A stretch of 35,208 bases of DNA, from positions 1 through 35,208 of the forward strand of contig NZ_CP113265.1 of assembly GCF_026642255.1 (NCBI RefSeq), in the 5' to 3' direction. This DNA comes from Streptomonospora nanhaiensis. Its GTDB lineage: Bacteria > Actinomycetota > Actinomycetes > Streptosporangiales > Streptosporangiaceae. The position numbers and the translations under genes are program-made. This document shows, piece after piece, positions 1-6,720 of the stretch. Position 1 is the stretch's first letter, and every line of letters starts with the position of its first letter. Below the pieces are notes generated by a model. That model saw only the letters and a list, made by a program, of their open reading frames with translations. It was not told where the DNA came from and did not search any database.

Positions 1-1693
1 GGGCCTGGTCCTGACCGAGAACCGGAGGCAGCGCGGCAAGGTGGACCGCAAGGCCTTGGAGACCTGGCGTGCGGGGGCCCGGCGCTCCGCCCTGGCCCTG
101 TGGGGCGAGAACGGCATGGTCCACGCGGCCGTCGACGGCGACGCCGCCCACCGCCAGATCGCCGCGTCCTGGGCCGGCGACCGGGCCCGGCACGCCGATG
201 CGCACGAGGCCGTCGAGCGCCTGGCCGTGCTCGCCGCCACCAACGCCGACGTCGACGCCCTCAACGTGAAGCTGCGGGCGGCCGCCCGGACCGGCGGGCA
301 CCTGGCGGAGCGGGACGTGTCCTTCCACCTGGCGGGCGGACGCACCCTGGACCTGGCGGCCGGGGACCAGGTCCGGGTGCGGCAGAACGACTACCGCTCC
401 CGGCGCGAGGAGGGCCCGGACGTGCTGAACGGGTTCCGCGGCATCGTCGTCGAGGCCGACGCCCGCCGCGGCGTCCACGTCGAGTGGCGCTCGCAGGGGC
501 GCACCGAACGGGCGTGGATGAGCCCGGACCAGGTCAGCGCGGGTGCGCTCTCGCACGGGTACGCCATCACCGTGGCGTCCGCGCAGGGGCTGACCGTGGA
601 CCGGGCGCACGTGTACGGGCTCGGCGCGGACGCCCACGCCCTCTACCCCGCCATGAGCCGCGCCCGGGAGCGGGTGGACCTGTACCTGCCCGCCTGCATC
701 GAACCCAGAGAGGTCCGGGCCCGGCTCGGCCAGGCGCGCACGGCGGAGGAGGCGCTGCACCGCACCCTGTCCGCCTACGCCGACACGTTGACGGACGGCC
801 CCGAGGGCATGGTCAGCGACGAGCTGGCCGGCGGCCGCCGCGTCCGCGAAGAGCGGGAGCGGGCCGTGGCCGCCCGCGCTGAGGCCGCCGTCCGCGAAGA
901 GCGGGCGGTGACCCCGTGGGAGCCGCTCACCAAGCAGGACGCGCTCGCCGGACGCGGTCCGGCCAGCGAGCAGGCCGCCCCGCAGATCGCCGAGTTGAAG
1001 GCCAAGGCGGCCGAGCTCGACCAGGTCGTGCCCGACCTCCACGAGAAGGCCGAGGACGCCCGCGAACGCGCCCAGAAGGGCCACATCGCGCTGCTGCTGT
1101 TCGAGGGCACCACCAAGGCCGCGGCAGACGCCGAGCGCACCGCCGCCCGCGAGCAGGTCACCGCCACCCTGAACGAGCGCGAGGGGTTCCGCCACCAGGC
1201 CGAGAAGCTGCGCCAGGACGCGATCCGCGCCGACCTGCGCCAGGTCAAGGCCGACCAGGAGCGCCAGCACCGCGAGGACCTGGTGCGCTACCTCGACAAG
1301 AACGCCCACACCGTGGACGTGACCCGCCAGGAGCTGCGCGGCATGGACGAGCGCGGCCTCTCCCGGGTGCGCAACCGCCAGGGCATCCAGGCCGCCGCCC
1401 CCGTCAGGGACCGGGACCGCGCGCACCGCGTCGAGGTCCCGCCGGCGCCTCCCGAGCCCTCACGGGTCGCCCAGATCGAGGAGATGACCCGCGCGGCCGA
1501 CGCCGCCGAGTACCACCAGCGCATGGTCTGGCAGATCGAGGAGGAGGACGCCGAGCTCCGCCGCCGCGAGGAGCAGGAGCGCGACCTCCACCGCCAGGAG
1601 CTCGAACGCCAGCAGCGCGAGGCCCTGGAGCGCGCCCAGCGCGAGAGGGCCTACCGGGCCCCGGAGCGCTCCGGCCCCGAACTCGGCCTGTAG
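1..1693 (+). CDS. MobF relaxase-helicase 1, C-terminal half (continues from 33095-35208)
   Basis: Reading frame is open from the first base (codons begin at position 2) to a stop at 1691-1693. The first residues (ENRRQR, then KALETW) align with NRRQSD/QALAAW in the second MobF protein of the window, and the NDYRSRR, LNGFRG, LSHGYA, AQGLT and YPAMSR motifs are the late RecD/TraI-type SF1 helicase motifs. From about nt 850 the protein is a charged, Glu/Arg-rich probable coiled coil lacking in the paralogue, which ends in a shorter basic tail. Joined to 33095-35208 through the window ends it makes one 1268-residue protein (3807 nt, divisible by three). It should nick the transferred strand at oriT and unwind it. 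The 5' end is missing here only because the circle was opened inside the gene (inference). Confidence 0.9.
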   Translation, partial: GLVLTENRRQRGKVDRKALETWRAGARRSALALWGENGMVHAAVDGDAAHRQIAASWAGDRARHADAHEAVERLAVLAATNADVDALNVKLRAAARTGGHLAERDVSFHLAGGRTLDLAAGDQVRVRQNDYRSRREEGPDVLNGFRGIVVEADARRGVHVEWRSQGRTERAWMSPDQVSAGALSHGYAITVASAQGLTVDRAHVYGLGADAHALYPAMSRARERVDLYLPACIEPREVRARLGQARTAEEALHRTLSAYADTLTDGPEGMVSDELAGGRRVREERERAVAARAEAAVREERAVTPWEPLTKQDALAGRGPASEQAAPQIAELKAKAAELDQVVPDLHEKAEDARERAQKGHIALLLFEGTTKAAADAERTAAREQVTATLNEREGFRHQAEKLRQDAIRADLRQVKADQERQHREDLVRYLDKNAHTVDVTRQELRGMDERGLSRVRNRQGIQAAAPVRDRDRAHRVEVPPAPPEPSRVAQIEEMTRAADAAEYHQRMVWQIEEEDAELRRREEQERDLHRQELERQQREALERAQRERAYRAPERSGPELGL

Positions 1694-1699
1694 GCGGGC

Positions 1700-1722
1700 G
1701 GGCGCAACGAGGCGTTGCGCCC
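1700..1722 (+). terminator. Hairpin after MobF-1
   Basis: Perfect 9-bp stem GGGCGCAAC / GTTGCGCCC with a 5-nt loop, 7 nt after the MobF-1 stop. No U-tract follows, which is common for GC-rich actinobacterial terminators. Confidence 0.6.
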
Positions 1723-1742
1723 ATGGCGGGTGCCTGGTGGTA

Positions 1743-1762
1743 CCCGGGGGCCAGCCCCCGGG
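1743..1762. repeat. GC-rich inverted repeat
   Basis: CCCGGGGGC-CA-GCCCCCGGG, a perfect 9-bp inverted repeat in the 1694-2115 gap between MobF-1 and parA1. It may back up the terminator at 1700. Apart from this hairpin, two parS-like sites and the parA1 operator, I see no gene in this gap. Confidence 0.5.
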
Positions 1763-2000
1763 ACCCCCGGTTCCACGCGGGGACCTGGCGCCCATCTGAC
1801 GCGCGTCCCCTCTGTCGCGGGCGCCAGAACCCCGCGCGGGCCAAAACCGTGGCGAACGCCGGCACCGTGACCGGCTTCTCCCCGGCCTCGCTGGCCGTCG
1901 TCGCCGTGGTCTGGGCCTGCCGGTGCCCCACCGAGCGCCTCGCCGAGAACCCCGACCAGAACGGAGGAACCCGCCGGGGCACGGCACCGTCGGCCCCGGT

Positions 2001-2015
2001 TTTTACGCGGTAAAA
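2001..2015. promoter_or_regulatory. parS-like palindrome 1 (TTTTACGCGGTAAAA)
   Basis: 15-bp near-palindrome with 5-bp TTTTA/TAAAA arms and a CGCGG-type centre, 100 bp upstream of parA1. The same sequence recurs at 3969, 4654, 4715 (reverse orientation) and 5070, with variants at 2039 and 6549. Clustering around parAB and the likeness in design to the chromosomal parS palindrome make it the probable ParB1 binding site (inference). Confidence 0.65.
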
Positions 2016-2038
2016 GAGGGCGGCCGGAGCGGGCCCGG

Positions 2039-2053
2039 TTTTACCGGGTAAAA
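2039..2053. promoter_or_regulatory. parS-like palindrome 2 (TTTTACCGGGTAAAA)
   Basis: Variant of the plasmid's TTTTAC-N-GTAAAA palindrome with centre CGG, 23 bp after palindrome 1 and in the parA1 promoter region. Here ParB binding could also control parAB transcription. Confidence 0.6.
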
Positions 2054-2093
2054 GATCGCGGCACGCACGGCGAAGAGCTTCGCCCAGCTCAAC

Positions 2094-2115
2094 GGGCGTT
2101 AGTAAGGTAACGCCC
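2094..2115. promoter_or_regulatory. Operator-like inverted repeat abutting the parA1 start
   Basis: GGGCGTTA-N6-TAACGCCC, perfect 8-bp arms, ending at the base before the parA1 ATG. A protein bound here would cover the ribosome-binding region and promoter end. The ParA1 N-terminal extension looks like a pair of ribbon-helix-helix domains, so autoregulation is the natural guess. Confidence 0.6.
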
Positions 2116-3273
2116 ATGGCATCATCAACCTCCGGCGAGAGGGAGAAGGTCACCTCCAAGCTGCCCGGACCGCTCCGGGCCCGCGTGAAGGTCCGCGCCG
2201 CCGAGCACCGGATCGACATGCAGGACGTGGTGGCCCAAGCGCTCCAGGCCTGGCAGCAGGCCGGCCCGCGGCCCGTCGCGGACACCTCCGGGGCCCCGCC
2301 GTTCAGCACCTGGCTGGCGCCGGGGGTCTACGACACCTTCAAGGCGCACTGCGCCCAGCGCAGGGTCTCCTACATCCAGGGCCTGGCCCAGGCCCTGGAG
2401 CTCTGGCTCGCCGACCACCCTTCCCCACAGGAGGAGCACGTGGCAACACCGCATCCCCGCCGCAGGATCCTGGCCAACCAGAAGGGCGGCGTGGGCAAGA
2501 CCGCCCTGTCCGCCGGGGTGGGGCAGGCCTACGCCGAAGGCCTCGAGTACGGCGGCCCCGCCCAGCGCGTGCTCCTGGTCGACTTCGACCCCCAGGGCCA
2601 CCTGACCGCCCAGTTCGGTGTCGACAACCTGGCCCTGGGCAGCGACAGCCTGGTCAAGCACATGACCGGCGAGGCCCACGGGGACCTGGCCGACCTCGTC
2701 GTGCCCATCGCCGACGAGCGCTTCGCCGACCGGCTGCACCTGCTGCCCGCGTGCGCCGACGGGTTCGTCCTGGACGTGAAGCTCTCCACGATCCGCGCCC
2801 GCGAGGCCGCCCTGGAGCGGGCCCTGGAACCGCTGGAGTCCGCCTTCGACGTCATCGTGGTCGACTGCCCGCCCAGCCTCGGGCTGGCCATGGACAGCGC
2901 CATCTACTACGGGCGCCGCCGCCCCGAGGAGAAGCCCGGCGCCTCCGGGGTGGTGATCCCGGTGCAGGCCGAGGACTCCAGCGCCGACGCCTACACCCTG
3001 CTGACCGGCCAGATCGAGGACCTGCGCCAGGACATGCGCCTGGAGGTCGACTACCTGGGGCTGGTGGTCAACATGTACGACAGCCGCCGCGGGTACATCG
3101 CCACCTCCTCCCTGCAGGCCTGGGAGGAGATCGGCGACCCGGCGGTGATCGCCGTGGTGCCCGACCGCAAGGAGCAGCGCGAGGCGGTGCGCAGCAAGCA
3201 GGGCCTGCTCGTCTACGACCCCAAGTCCGACCAGGCCGCCGCCATGCGCAAGATCGCGGGGATCCTGGCATGA
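2116..3273 (+). CDS. parA: ParA partition ATPase with N-terminal tandem RHH-like extension
   Basis: 385 residues. The ParA/MinD core starts near residue 116: deviant Walker A QKGGVGKT (about 122-129), LLVDFDPQGH (A' motif), DVIVVDCPPS (Walker B) and PVQAEDSS. It should bind ATP and nonspecific DNA and move ParB1-parS complexes. The first ~100 residues are not part of the usual core. They hold two similar segments, about 13-48 (SKLPGPLRARVKVRAAEHRI start) and 64-98 (WLAPGVYDTFKAHCAQRRVS start), each a strand plus two helices as in Arc/MetJ ribbon-helix-helix proteins. Type Ia ParAs normally carry a winged/HTH extension, so this would be an alternative operator-binding head. ATG directly follows an inverted repeat. 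The stop overlaps the parB1 start (ATGA), indicating one operon. Confidence 0.9.
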   Translation: MASSTSGEREKVTSKLPGPLRARVKVRAAEHRIDMQDVVAQALQAWQQAGPRPVADTSGAPPFSTWLAPGVYDTFKAHCAQRRVSYIQGLAQALELWLADHPSPQEEHVATPHPRRRILANQKGGVGKTALSAGVGQAYAEGLEYGGPAQRVLLVDFDPQGHLTAQFGVDNLALGSDSLVKHMTGEAHGDLADLVVPIADERFADRLHLLPACADGFVLDVKLSTIRAREAALERALEPLESAFDVIVVDCPPSLGLAMDSAIYYGRRRPEEKPGASGVVIPVQAEDSSADAYTLLTGQIEDLRQDMRLEVDYLGLVVNMYDSRRGYIATSSLQAWEEIGDPAVIAVVPDRKEQREAVRSKQGLLVYDPKSDQAAAMRKIAGILA

Positions 3274-4229
3274 GCAAGGCCGACAAGCTGGGCCGCTCGG
3301 CCTCCTTCGGCGCCGCGGGCCGCGCCACCAGCGCCCGCCGCCAACTCATCTCCCAGGCCGCCGGGGAGGCCCCCGCGGACCCGGCCCGGGTGCCCCTGGC
3401 ACACCTGGCCGGCAACCCCGAGAACCCGCGCGAGAGCCTGGGCGACCTCTCCGAGCTCGCCAACAGCCTGACCGAGCACGGGCTGCTGCAACCGCTGCAC
3501 GTCATCCCCCGCCGCGCCTACGTGCAGGCCCACCCCGAGCACGAGGCGGCGGTGGCCGAGGCCGTGTTCGTCGTCATCAACGGCAACCGCCGCCTGGCCG
3601 CCGCACACCGGGCCGGCCTGGAAACCGTGGCGGTGCACGTGCGCACCCCCCGCGGCCAACAGGACGACGACGAGGTCGCCCTGCGCGCCGCGGTGCTGGC
3701 CGAGAACATCCACCGCCAGGACCTGCACCCCCTGGAGGAGGCCCGCGAGATCGCCAAGCTCCTCGACCGCGGGGTGAACCGGTCCCAGGCGGCCACACTG
3801 CTGGGCAAGTCCAACGGGTGGGTCACCCAGCGCCTCATTCTGCTGGAGCTGCACCCGGATCTGCAGCAGGCCCTCAAGGACGGGCACCTGAAGCTGGCCC
3901 AGGCCCGGGAACTGGGCAAACTCCCGCCCCAGGAACAGCTGGCCGCCCGCCGCCAGCAGCAGGAGGAGTTTTACGCGGTAAAACCCGCCGCCCTTGCCAC
4001 CCCGCAGCCGCCGGCGGCCCCCGACCGGGCCGCACCCGCGGCGGCGAAGAACCCCCCGCGCCGCGCCGACCGGCCCGAGGGGGTACCGCGGCCCGGTGAG
4101 CAGCTGACGCTGGACCTGTCCTGGGACGAGCCCGAGGCCCTGGCCGGGCAGGTCTACAAGGAGCTGTCCTCGGGGCTGGGGCCCGACGAACTCCAGCGGT
4201 TCGCCCAGGCGTTCCTGGACCGGCTCTGA
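3270..4229 (+). CDS. parB: ParB centromere-binding protein
   Basis: 319 residues with the ParB order: GNPENPRE and LSELANSLTEHGLLQPL early in the N domain, the CTP-pocket-like motif NGNRRLAAAHRAG (about 109-121), ENIHRQDLHPLEEA (about 146-159), then an HTH around NRSQAATLLGKSNGWVTQ (about 171-188). A Pro/Ala-rich linker and an acidic C-terminal segment, probably the dimerisation end, follow. Length is normal. It is translationally coupled to parA1 by a 4-bp ATGA overlap. A copy of the parS-like palindrome lies inside the gene at 3969-3983 and is translated FYAVK in the linker, where sequence is free to vary. The seven palindromes at 2.0-6.6 kb are the likely targets. Confidence 0.9.
   Translation: MSKADKLGRSASFGAAGRATSARRQLISQAAGEAPADPARVPLAHLAGNPENPRESLGDLSELANSLTEHGLLQPLHVIPRRAYVQAHPEHEAAVAEAVFVVINGNRRLAAAHRAGLETVAVHVRTPRGQQDDDEVALRAAVLAENIHRQDLHPLEEAREIAKLLDRGVNRSQAATLLGKSNGWVTQRLILLELHPDLQQALKDGHLKLAQARELGKLPPQEQLAARRQQQEEFYAVKPAALATPQPPAAPDRAAPAAAKNPPRRADRPEGVPRPGEQLTLDLSWDEPEALAGQVYKELSSGLGPDELQRFAQAFLDRL
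3969..3983. promoter_or_regulatory. parS-like palindrome 3, inside parB1
   Basis: TTTTACGCGGTAAAA, identical to the copies at 2001, 4654 and 5070, embedded in the parB1 coding sequence in the low-complexity linker. Its A/T-rich arms break the local GC-rich codon use. Confidence 0.65.
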
Positions 4230-4320
4230 CCCGGGACGGGCACACACCGAACCCGCAGGCCCCGCAAGGGCGGCTGCGCTACGGTCGACCGAGGAGCGGC
4301 GAGCACGAGGGGCGAACACC

Positions 4321-4593
4321 ATGGGGCAGCGGCGCGCGGGCATGGGCCAGAGCGGGCTGGGGTCGGCCCGCACCCGGATCAGGCAGAGCCTGCCCACCAA
4401 GGTGGAGTTGGTCGACGACCTGCTCGCGCCGGGCTCGGTGCCGCCGCTGCTGACGCTGGAGGAGGCCCACGACGTGCTGCTGGTCCTGGAGGCCGCGGCG
4501 GACGCCGCTCCCCACACGCCGACGGCCGAGCGGGTCTCGGCCCTGGCGGACCGGCTGCGGGTGCGCCTGCACGAGGCGGCCCGGCAGGCCTAG
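4321..4593 (+). CDS. Small hypothetical protein downstream of parB1
   Basis: 90 residues, mostly helical: LPTKVELVDDLL, LLTLEEAHDVLLVLEAAAD and VSALADRLRVRLHEAAR. GAGGGG lies 8 nt before the ATG. The 91-bp gap from parB1 has no clear terminator, so it may be the third gene of the partition operon. Family not recognised. Mid-protein codons keep the G/C third-position bias expected of a real gene. It could be an accessory or copy-control factor, but nothing in the sequence proves that. Confidence 0.65.
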   Translation: MGQRRAGMGQSGLGSARTRIRQSLPTKVELVDDLLAPGSVPPLLTLEEAHDVLLVLEAAADAAPHTPTAERVSALADRLRVRLHEAARQA

Positions 4594-4653
4594 CACGCAC
4601 GCGGTGGGCAGGCCGGCTGCACCGCAGCAGGGTGGCCCGGCAGTCCGCCCGGG

Positions 4654-4668
4654 TTTTACGCGGTAAAA
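4654..4668. promoter_or_regulatory. parS-like palindrome 4
   Basis: TTTTACGCGGTAAAA flanked by CGGG/CCCG, which extends the palindrome. It lies 61 bp from palindrome 5, which has the opposite orientation. Confidence 0.65.
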
Positions 4669-4714
4669 CCCGTCGAGCCGTACTGCCCGCCGACCCCCTT
4701 CCCGACCCCCGGGG

Positions 4715-4729
4715 TTTTACCGCGTAAAA
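4715..4729. promoter_or_regulatory. parS-like palindrome 5 (reverse orientation)
   Basis: TTTTACCGCGTAAAA, the exact reverse complement of palindrome 4, flanked by CCGGGG/CCCCGG so that the inverted repeat extends to about 27 bp. Confidence 0.65.
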
Positions 4730-4795
4730 CCCCGGGGCCGCCTCCTGGTGAGCGTCGCGCCCGTCCTCGGGCCGCCGGGGCCGGCCACGGGCGAA

Positions 4796-5030
4796 TCGCA
4801 CCCTGGCCACCCCCGTGGCCAGGCGTGGCCAAGGTCCGGCCAGCGGCGCCGGACACGATGGCCAGGGGCGGCCGCGTTCGGGGCCTTCCCCTCTCGCCCC
4901 GCGCCCGGGCGGCCACCGGTGTCCGGGCCCCGTGGCCACCGTGTCCCAGACACGGGCCACCCCGTGGCCACCGTTGTCCAGGCCTGGCCAAGGGGTGGCC
5001 ACGGTGGCCACGCGGGTGGCCAGGGCCACG
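4796..5030. repeat. TGGCCA repeat cluster I
   Basis: About a dozen TGGCCA/GGCCAC units, often as CGTGGCCACNG and paired with TGTCC half-motifs. Positions 4965-4990 are repeated exactly (26 bp) at 5538-5563. The 6-mer is palindromic and far denser than in neighbouring genes. Function unknown; protein-binding iterons are the simplest guess. Confidence 0.55.
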
Positions 5031-5069
5031 CCCCGGGGGGTGTGCGGAGCCCGGGCAGAGGCCGCCGGG

Positions 5070-5084
5070 TTTTACGCGGTAAAA
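5070..5084. promoter_or_regulatory. parS-like palindrome 6
   Basis: TTTTACGCGGTAAAA between the two TGGCCA clusters, flanked by GGG/CCC. Confidence 0.65.
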
Positions 5085-5410
5085 CCCGCGAGCGTCCCCA
5101 CCCCGGGGCGGGGGCGCCCTCCGCCTCGCGCCGTGGGCATGCCACCGGTACCGGTGCTCCGGCGGCCAGAACCCACCGGCGCAGGACCGCAACAGCTCAC
5201 GCGCGCCCCCTCGGCGACCGCGCCGGGAAGCAGGAGCACACCCCTCCCACCAGGGCGCACACCCCTCGGCTGTGGAGAACGGGAAGCGTGTACGGCCACC
5301 AGGTGAGCCGCCCGCGCGCGCACCGACGGGCCCGGGCGGCGCCGTCCTCGCCATGGAACCGGAGACCGACCACGGCCCGCACCCCCGGGCCCGGACCCGC
5401 CGAGCACCCC

Positions 5411-5600
5411 TTGGCCACGCCTGTCCACCCCCGTGGACAGCGCCCGCGGCGGGCTCTGGCCAACGTGGCGCGGACGCTCGCCCCGGAGGTTCCGGCTCGG
5501 AGCCCCCCCGCCCCGGCGGACGCCGTGGCCACCTTCCTGGCCACCGTTGTCCAGGCCTGGCCACGGCCGTGGCCAGCGTGGCCACGACGGCACGGCACAG
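5411..5600. repeat. TGGCCA repeat cluster II
   Basis: A second set of TGGCCA units upstream of the SUKH gene, with a 26-bp exact repeat of 4965-4990 at 5538-5563 and several TGTCC/GGACA half-motifs. It ends about 35 bp before the SUKH start, so it may also regulate that gene. Confidence 0.5.
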
Positions 5601-5629
5601 ATGTCCGGGGCGGTGGACACACTGGGCGC

Positions 5630-6322
5630 ATGAGCGACGACGACGATGCGGTGTTCGAGTCCCTGCGCGCACGCGTGCGGCGCGGTGAGTACCTGGACAG
5701 CCGGCTCGGCCCACCGGGGACCGGCGGTGAGGGCGGGCTCTGGCGCCGCGTGGGCCAAGGGCCCTTGCAGAAGGTCTACTTCCGGGGGACACCGGAGTAC
5801 GAGCAGGCCCTGGCCTCGGGAGAACTCGAACCGCTGCCGCCGCTGACCCCCGCCACCCAGGACGCCGTGCGCGAGTGCGAAGGACTCCTGGGCGGGGCGC
5901 TGCCGCCGCTGCTGCGGCGCTGCTACCTCGAGCTCGGCAACGGGGGCTTCGGCCCCGGCCACGGCCTGTTCCCCCTGCGGGATCCGGGCAACGCCGACTC
6001 CGTCGTCGAGGCCTTGAAACAAAAGGACACGTGGCCCTCCGCATGGCAGACGGGGGAGAAAACGCTCCTGCCCTTGTGCCCGTGGGGGTGCGGCATCGAA
6101 TCGCTGGTCGACTGCGCCGACCCCTCCGGCCCGATGTGGGCCATCGACCCCAACCCGACGCCCCCTGGCGAGGAGGACGTGGCGCTGTTCCCGCAGGAGC
6201 TCACCCTGGCCGGGTGGATGCGCCGGTGGGTCGAGGACACCCTGCAGCGACCGTGGCTGCTCCAGGACGAGCAGACGGGGCAGTGGCGGGGCGCCACCAG
6301 CGCCGAATACGAGCCCCTCTAG
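5630..6322 (+). CDS. SMI1/KNR4 (SUKH) family protein
   Basis: 230 residues. The central part (ECEGLLGGALPPLLRRCYLE, then LGNGGFGPGHGLFPL) is the SUKH pattern of a helix leading into LPP-LL--Y-E-GNGGFGP, followed by LLPLCPWGCG, AIDPN and a WMRRWVED end. In bacteria this superfamily contains immunity proteins against contact-dependent toxins and other defence-linked proteins. No toxin gene lies next to it. It sits alone between repeat arrays and the plasmid maintenance genes, so a role in plasmid stability or protection is possible but unproven. ATG chosen because upstream in-frame sequence is repeat-derived. Confidence 0.8.
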   Translation: MSDDDDAVFESLRARVRRGEYLDSRLGPPGTGGEGGLWRRVGQGPLQKVYFRGTPEYEQALASGELEPLPPLTPATQDAVRECEGLLGGALPPLLRRCYLELGNGGFGPGHGLFPLRDPGNADSVVEALKQKDTWPSAWQTGEKTLLPLCPWGCGIESLVDCADPSGPMWAIDPNPTPPGEEDVALFPQELTLAGWMRRWVEDTLQRPWLLQDEQTGQWRGATSAEYEPL

Positions 6323-6548
6323 TGCCGGGTCCCCTGCCCTCGCACGGGCACGGTGCCCCCGGTCGGCGGCCGAGCCCGGGACGGCCCGGCGGGTGGGGGA
6401 CGCCCCCTGGACCGGGGCCCCTGCGCTGCAGGGCCTTGGCCACGCGTGGCCAAGGCCGTTGGCCATGCTTGGCCACGGCGCGGACACCGTGTCCGGCAAC
6501 GGCCGAGGCCGGTGCCGGCAAGGCGGTGCACCGACCCGAGCCGGAGGG

Positions 6549-6563
6549 TTTTACGCGGCAAAA
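6549..6563. promoter_or_regulatory. Degenerate parS-like site 7
   Basis: TTTTACGCGGCAAAA, one change (T to C) from the consensus palindrome, 1.5 kb from the nearest perfect copy. Confidence 0.45.
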
Positions 6564-6582
6564 ACCGGCGCACCTGCGGGGG

Positions 6583-6622
6583 CGTGGCCACGGTGGCCAG
6601 AGCTCTGGCCACCGTGGCCACG
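6583..6622. repeat. Perfect 40-bp palindrome built from TGGCCA units
   Basis: Bases 6583-6602 are the exact reverse complement of 6603-6622, with no spacer. It contains four TGGCCA sites arranged symmetrically about a GAGCTC centre. It could act as a two-way terminator between convergent genes or as a cooperative protein-binding site. Confidence 0.7.
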
Positions 6623-6720
6623 GCACGATCGGCGGGCTGGGGCCAAGCGCCGCCCGGTCCGTTGGCCGCCCCGGCCCCGCGCCGGTCCCGGGCGCCCGCT
6701 GCCGGGTCTGTCCGGGGCCG

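Larger units (their letters stand above)
4594..5629. other. Non-coding 1-kb block with parS-like sites and TGGCCA repeats
   Basis: No convincing gene. Open frames here are Arg/Pro/Ala shadows without ribosome-binding sites. The block holds three perfect TTTTAC-type palindromes (4654, 4715, 5070) and two clusters of TGGCCA-centred repeats (about 4800-5030 and 5410-5595). Together with parAB it looks like a centromere or incompatibility region (inference). Confidence 0.6.
6323..6720. other. Non-coding gap with TGGCCA repeats
   Basis: Between the convergent SUKH and DUF2637 genes. It holds TGGCCA units at about 6438-6475, a degenerate parS-like site (6549) and a 40-bp palindrome (6583). No gene seen. 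Confidence 0.6.

Noticed and set aside
3213..4517. Long minus-strand frames opposite parB1 and the mobilization genes
   Set aside because: High-GC shadow frames with Gly/Arg/Pro-rich products; the other strand has clear families.
4748..6322. Long plus-strand frame running from 4748 into the SUKH gene
   Set aside because: The first 290 codons come from TGGCCA repeats and parS-like sites, are Arg/Pro/Ala-rich and lack a ribosome site. The SUKH domain starts at 5630.
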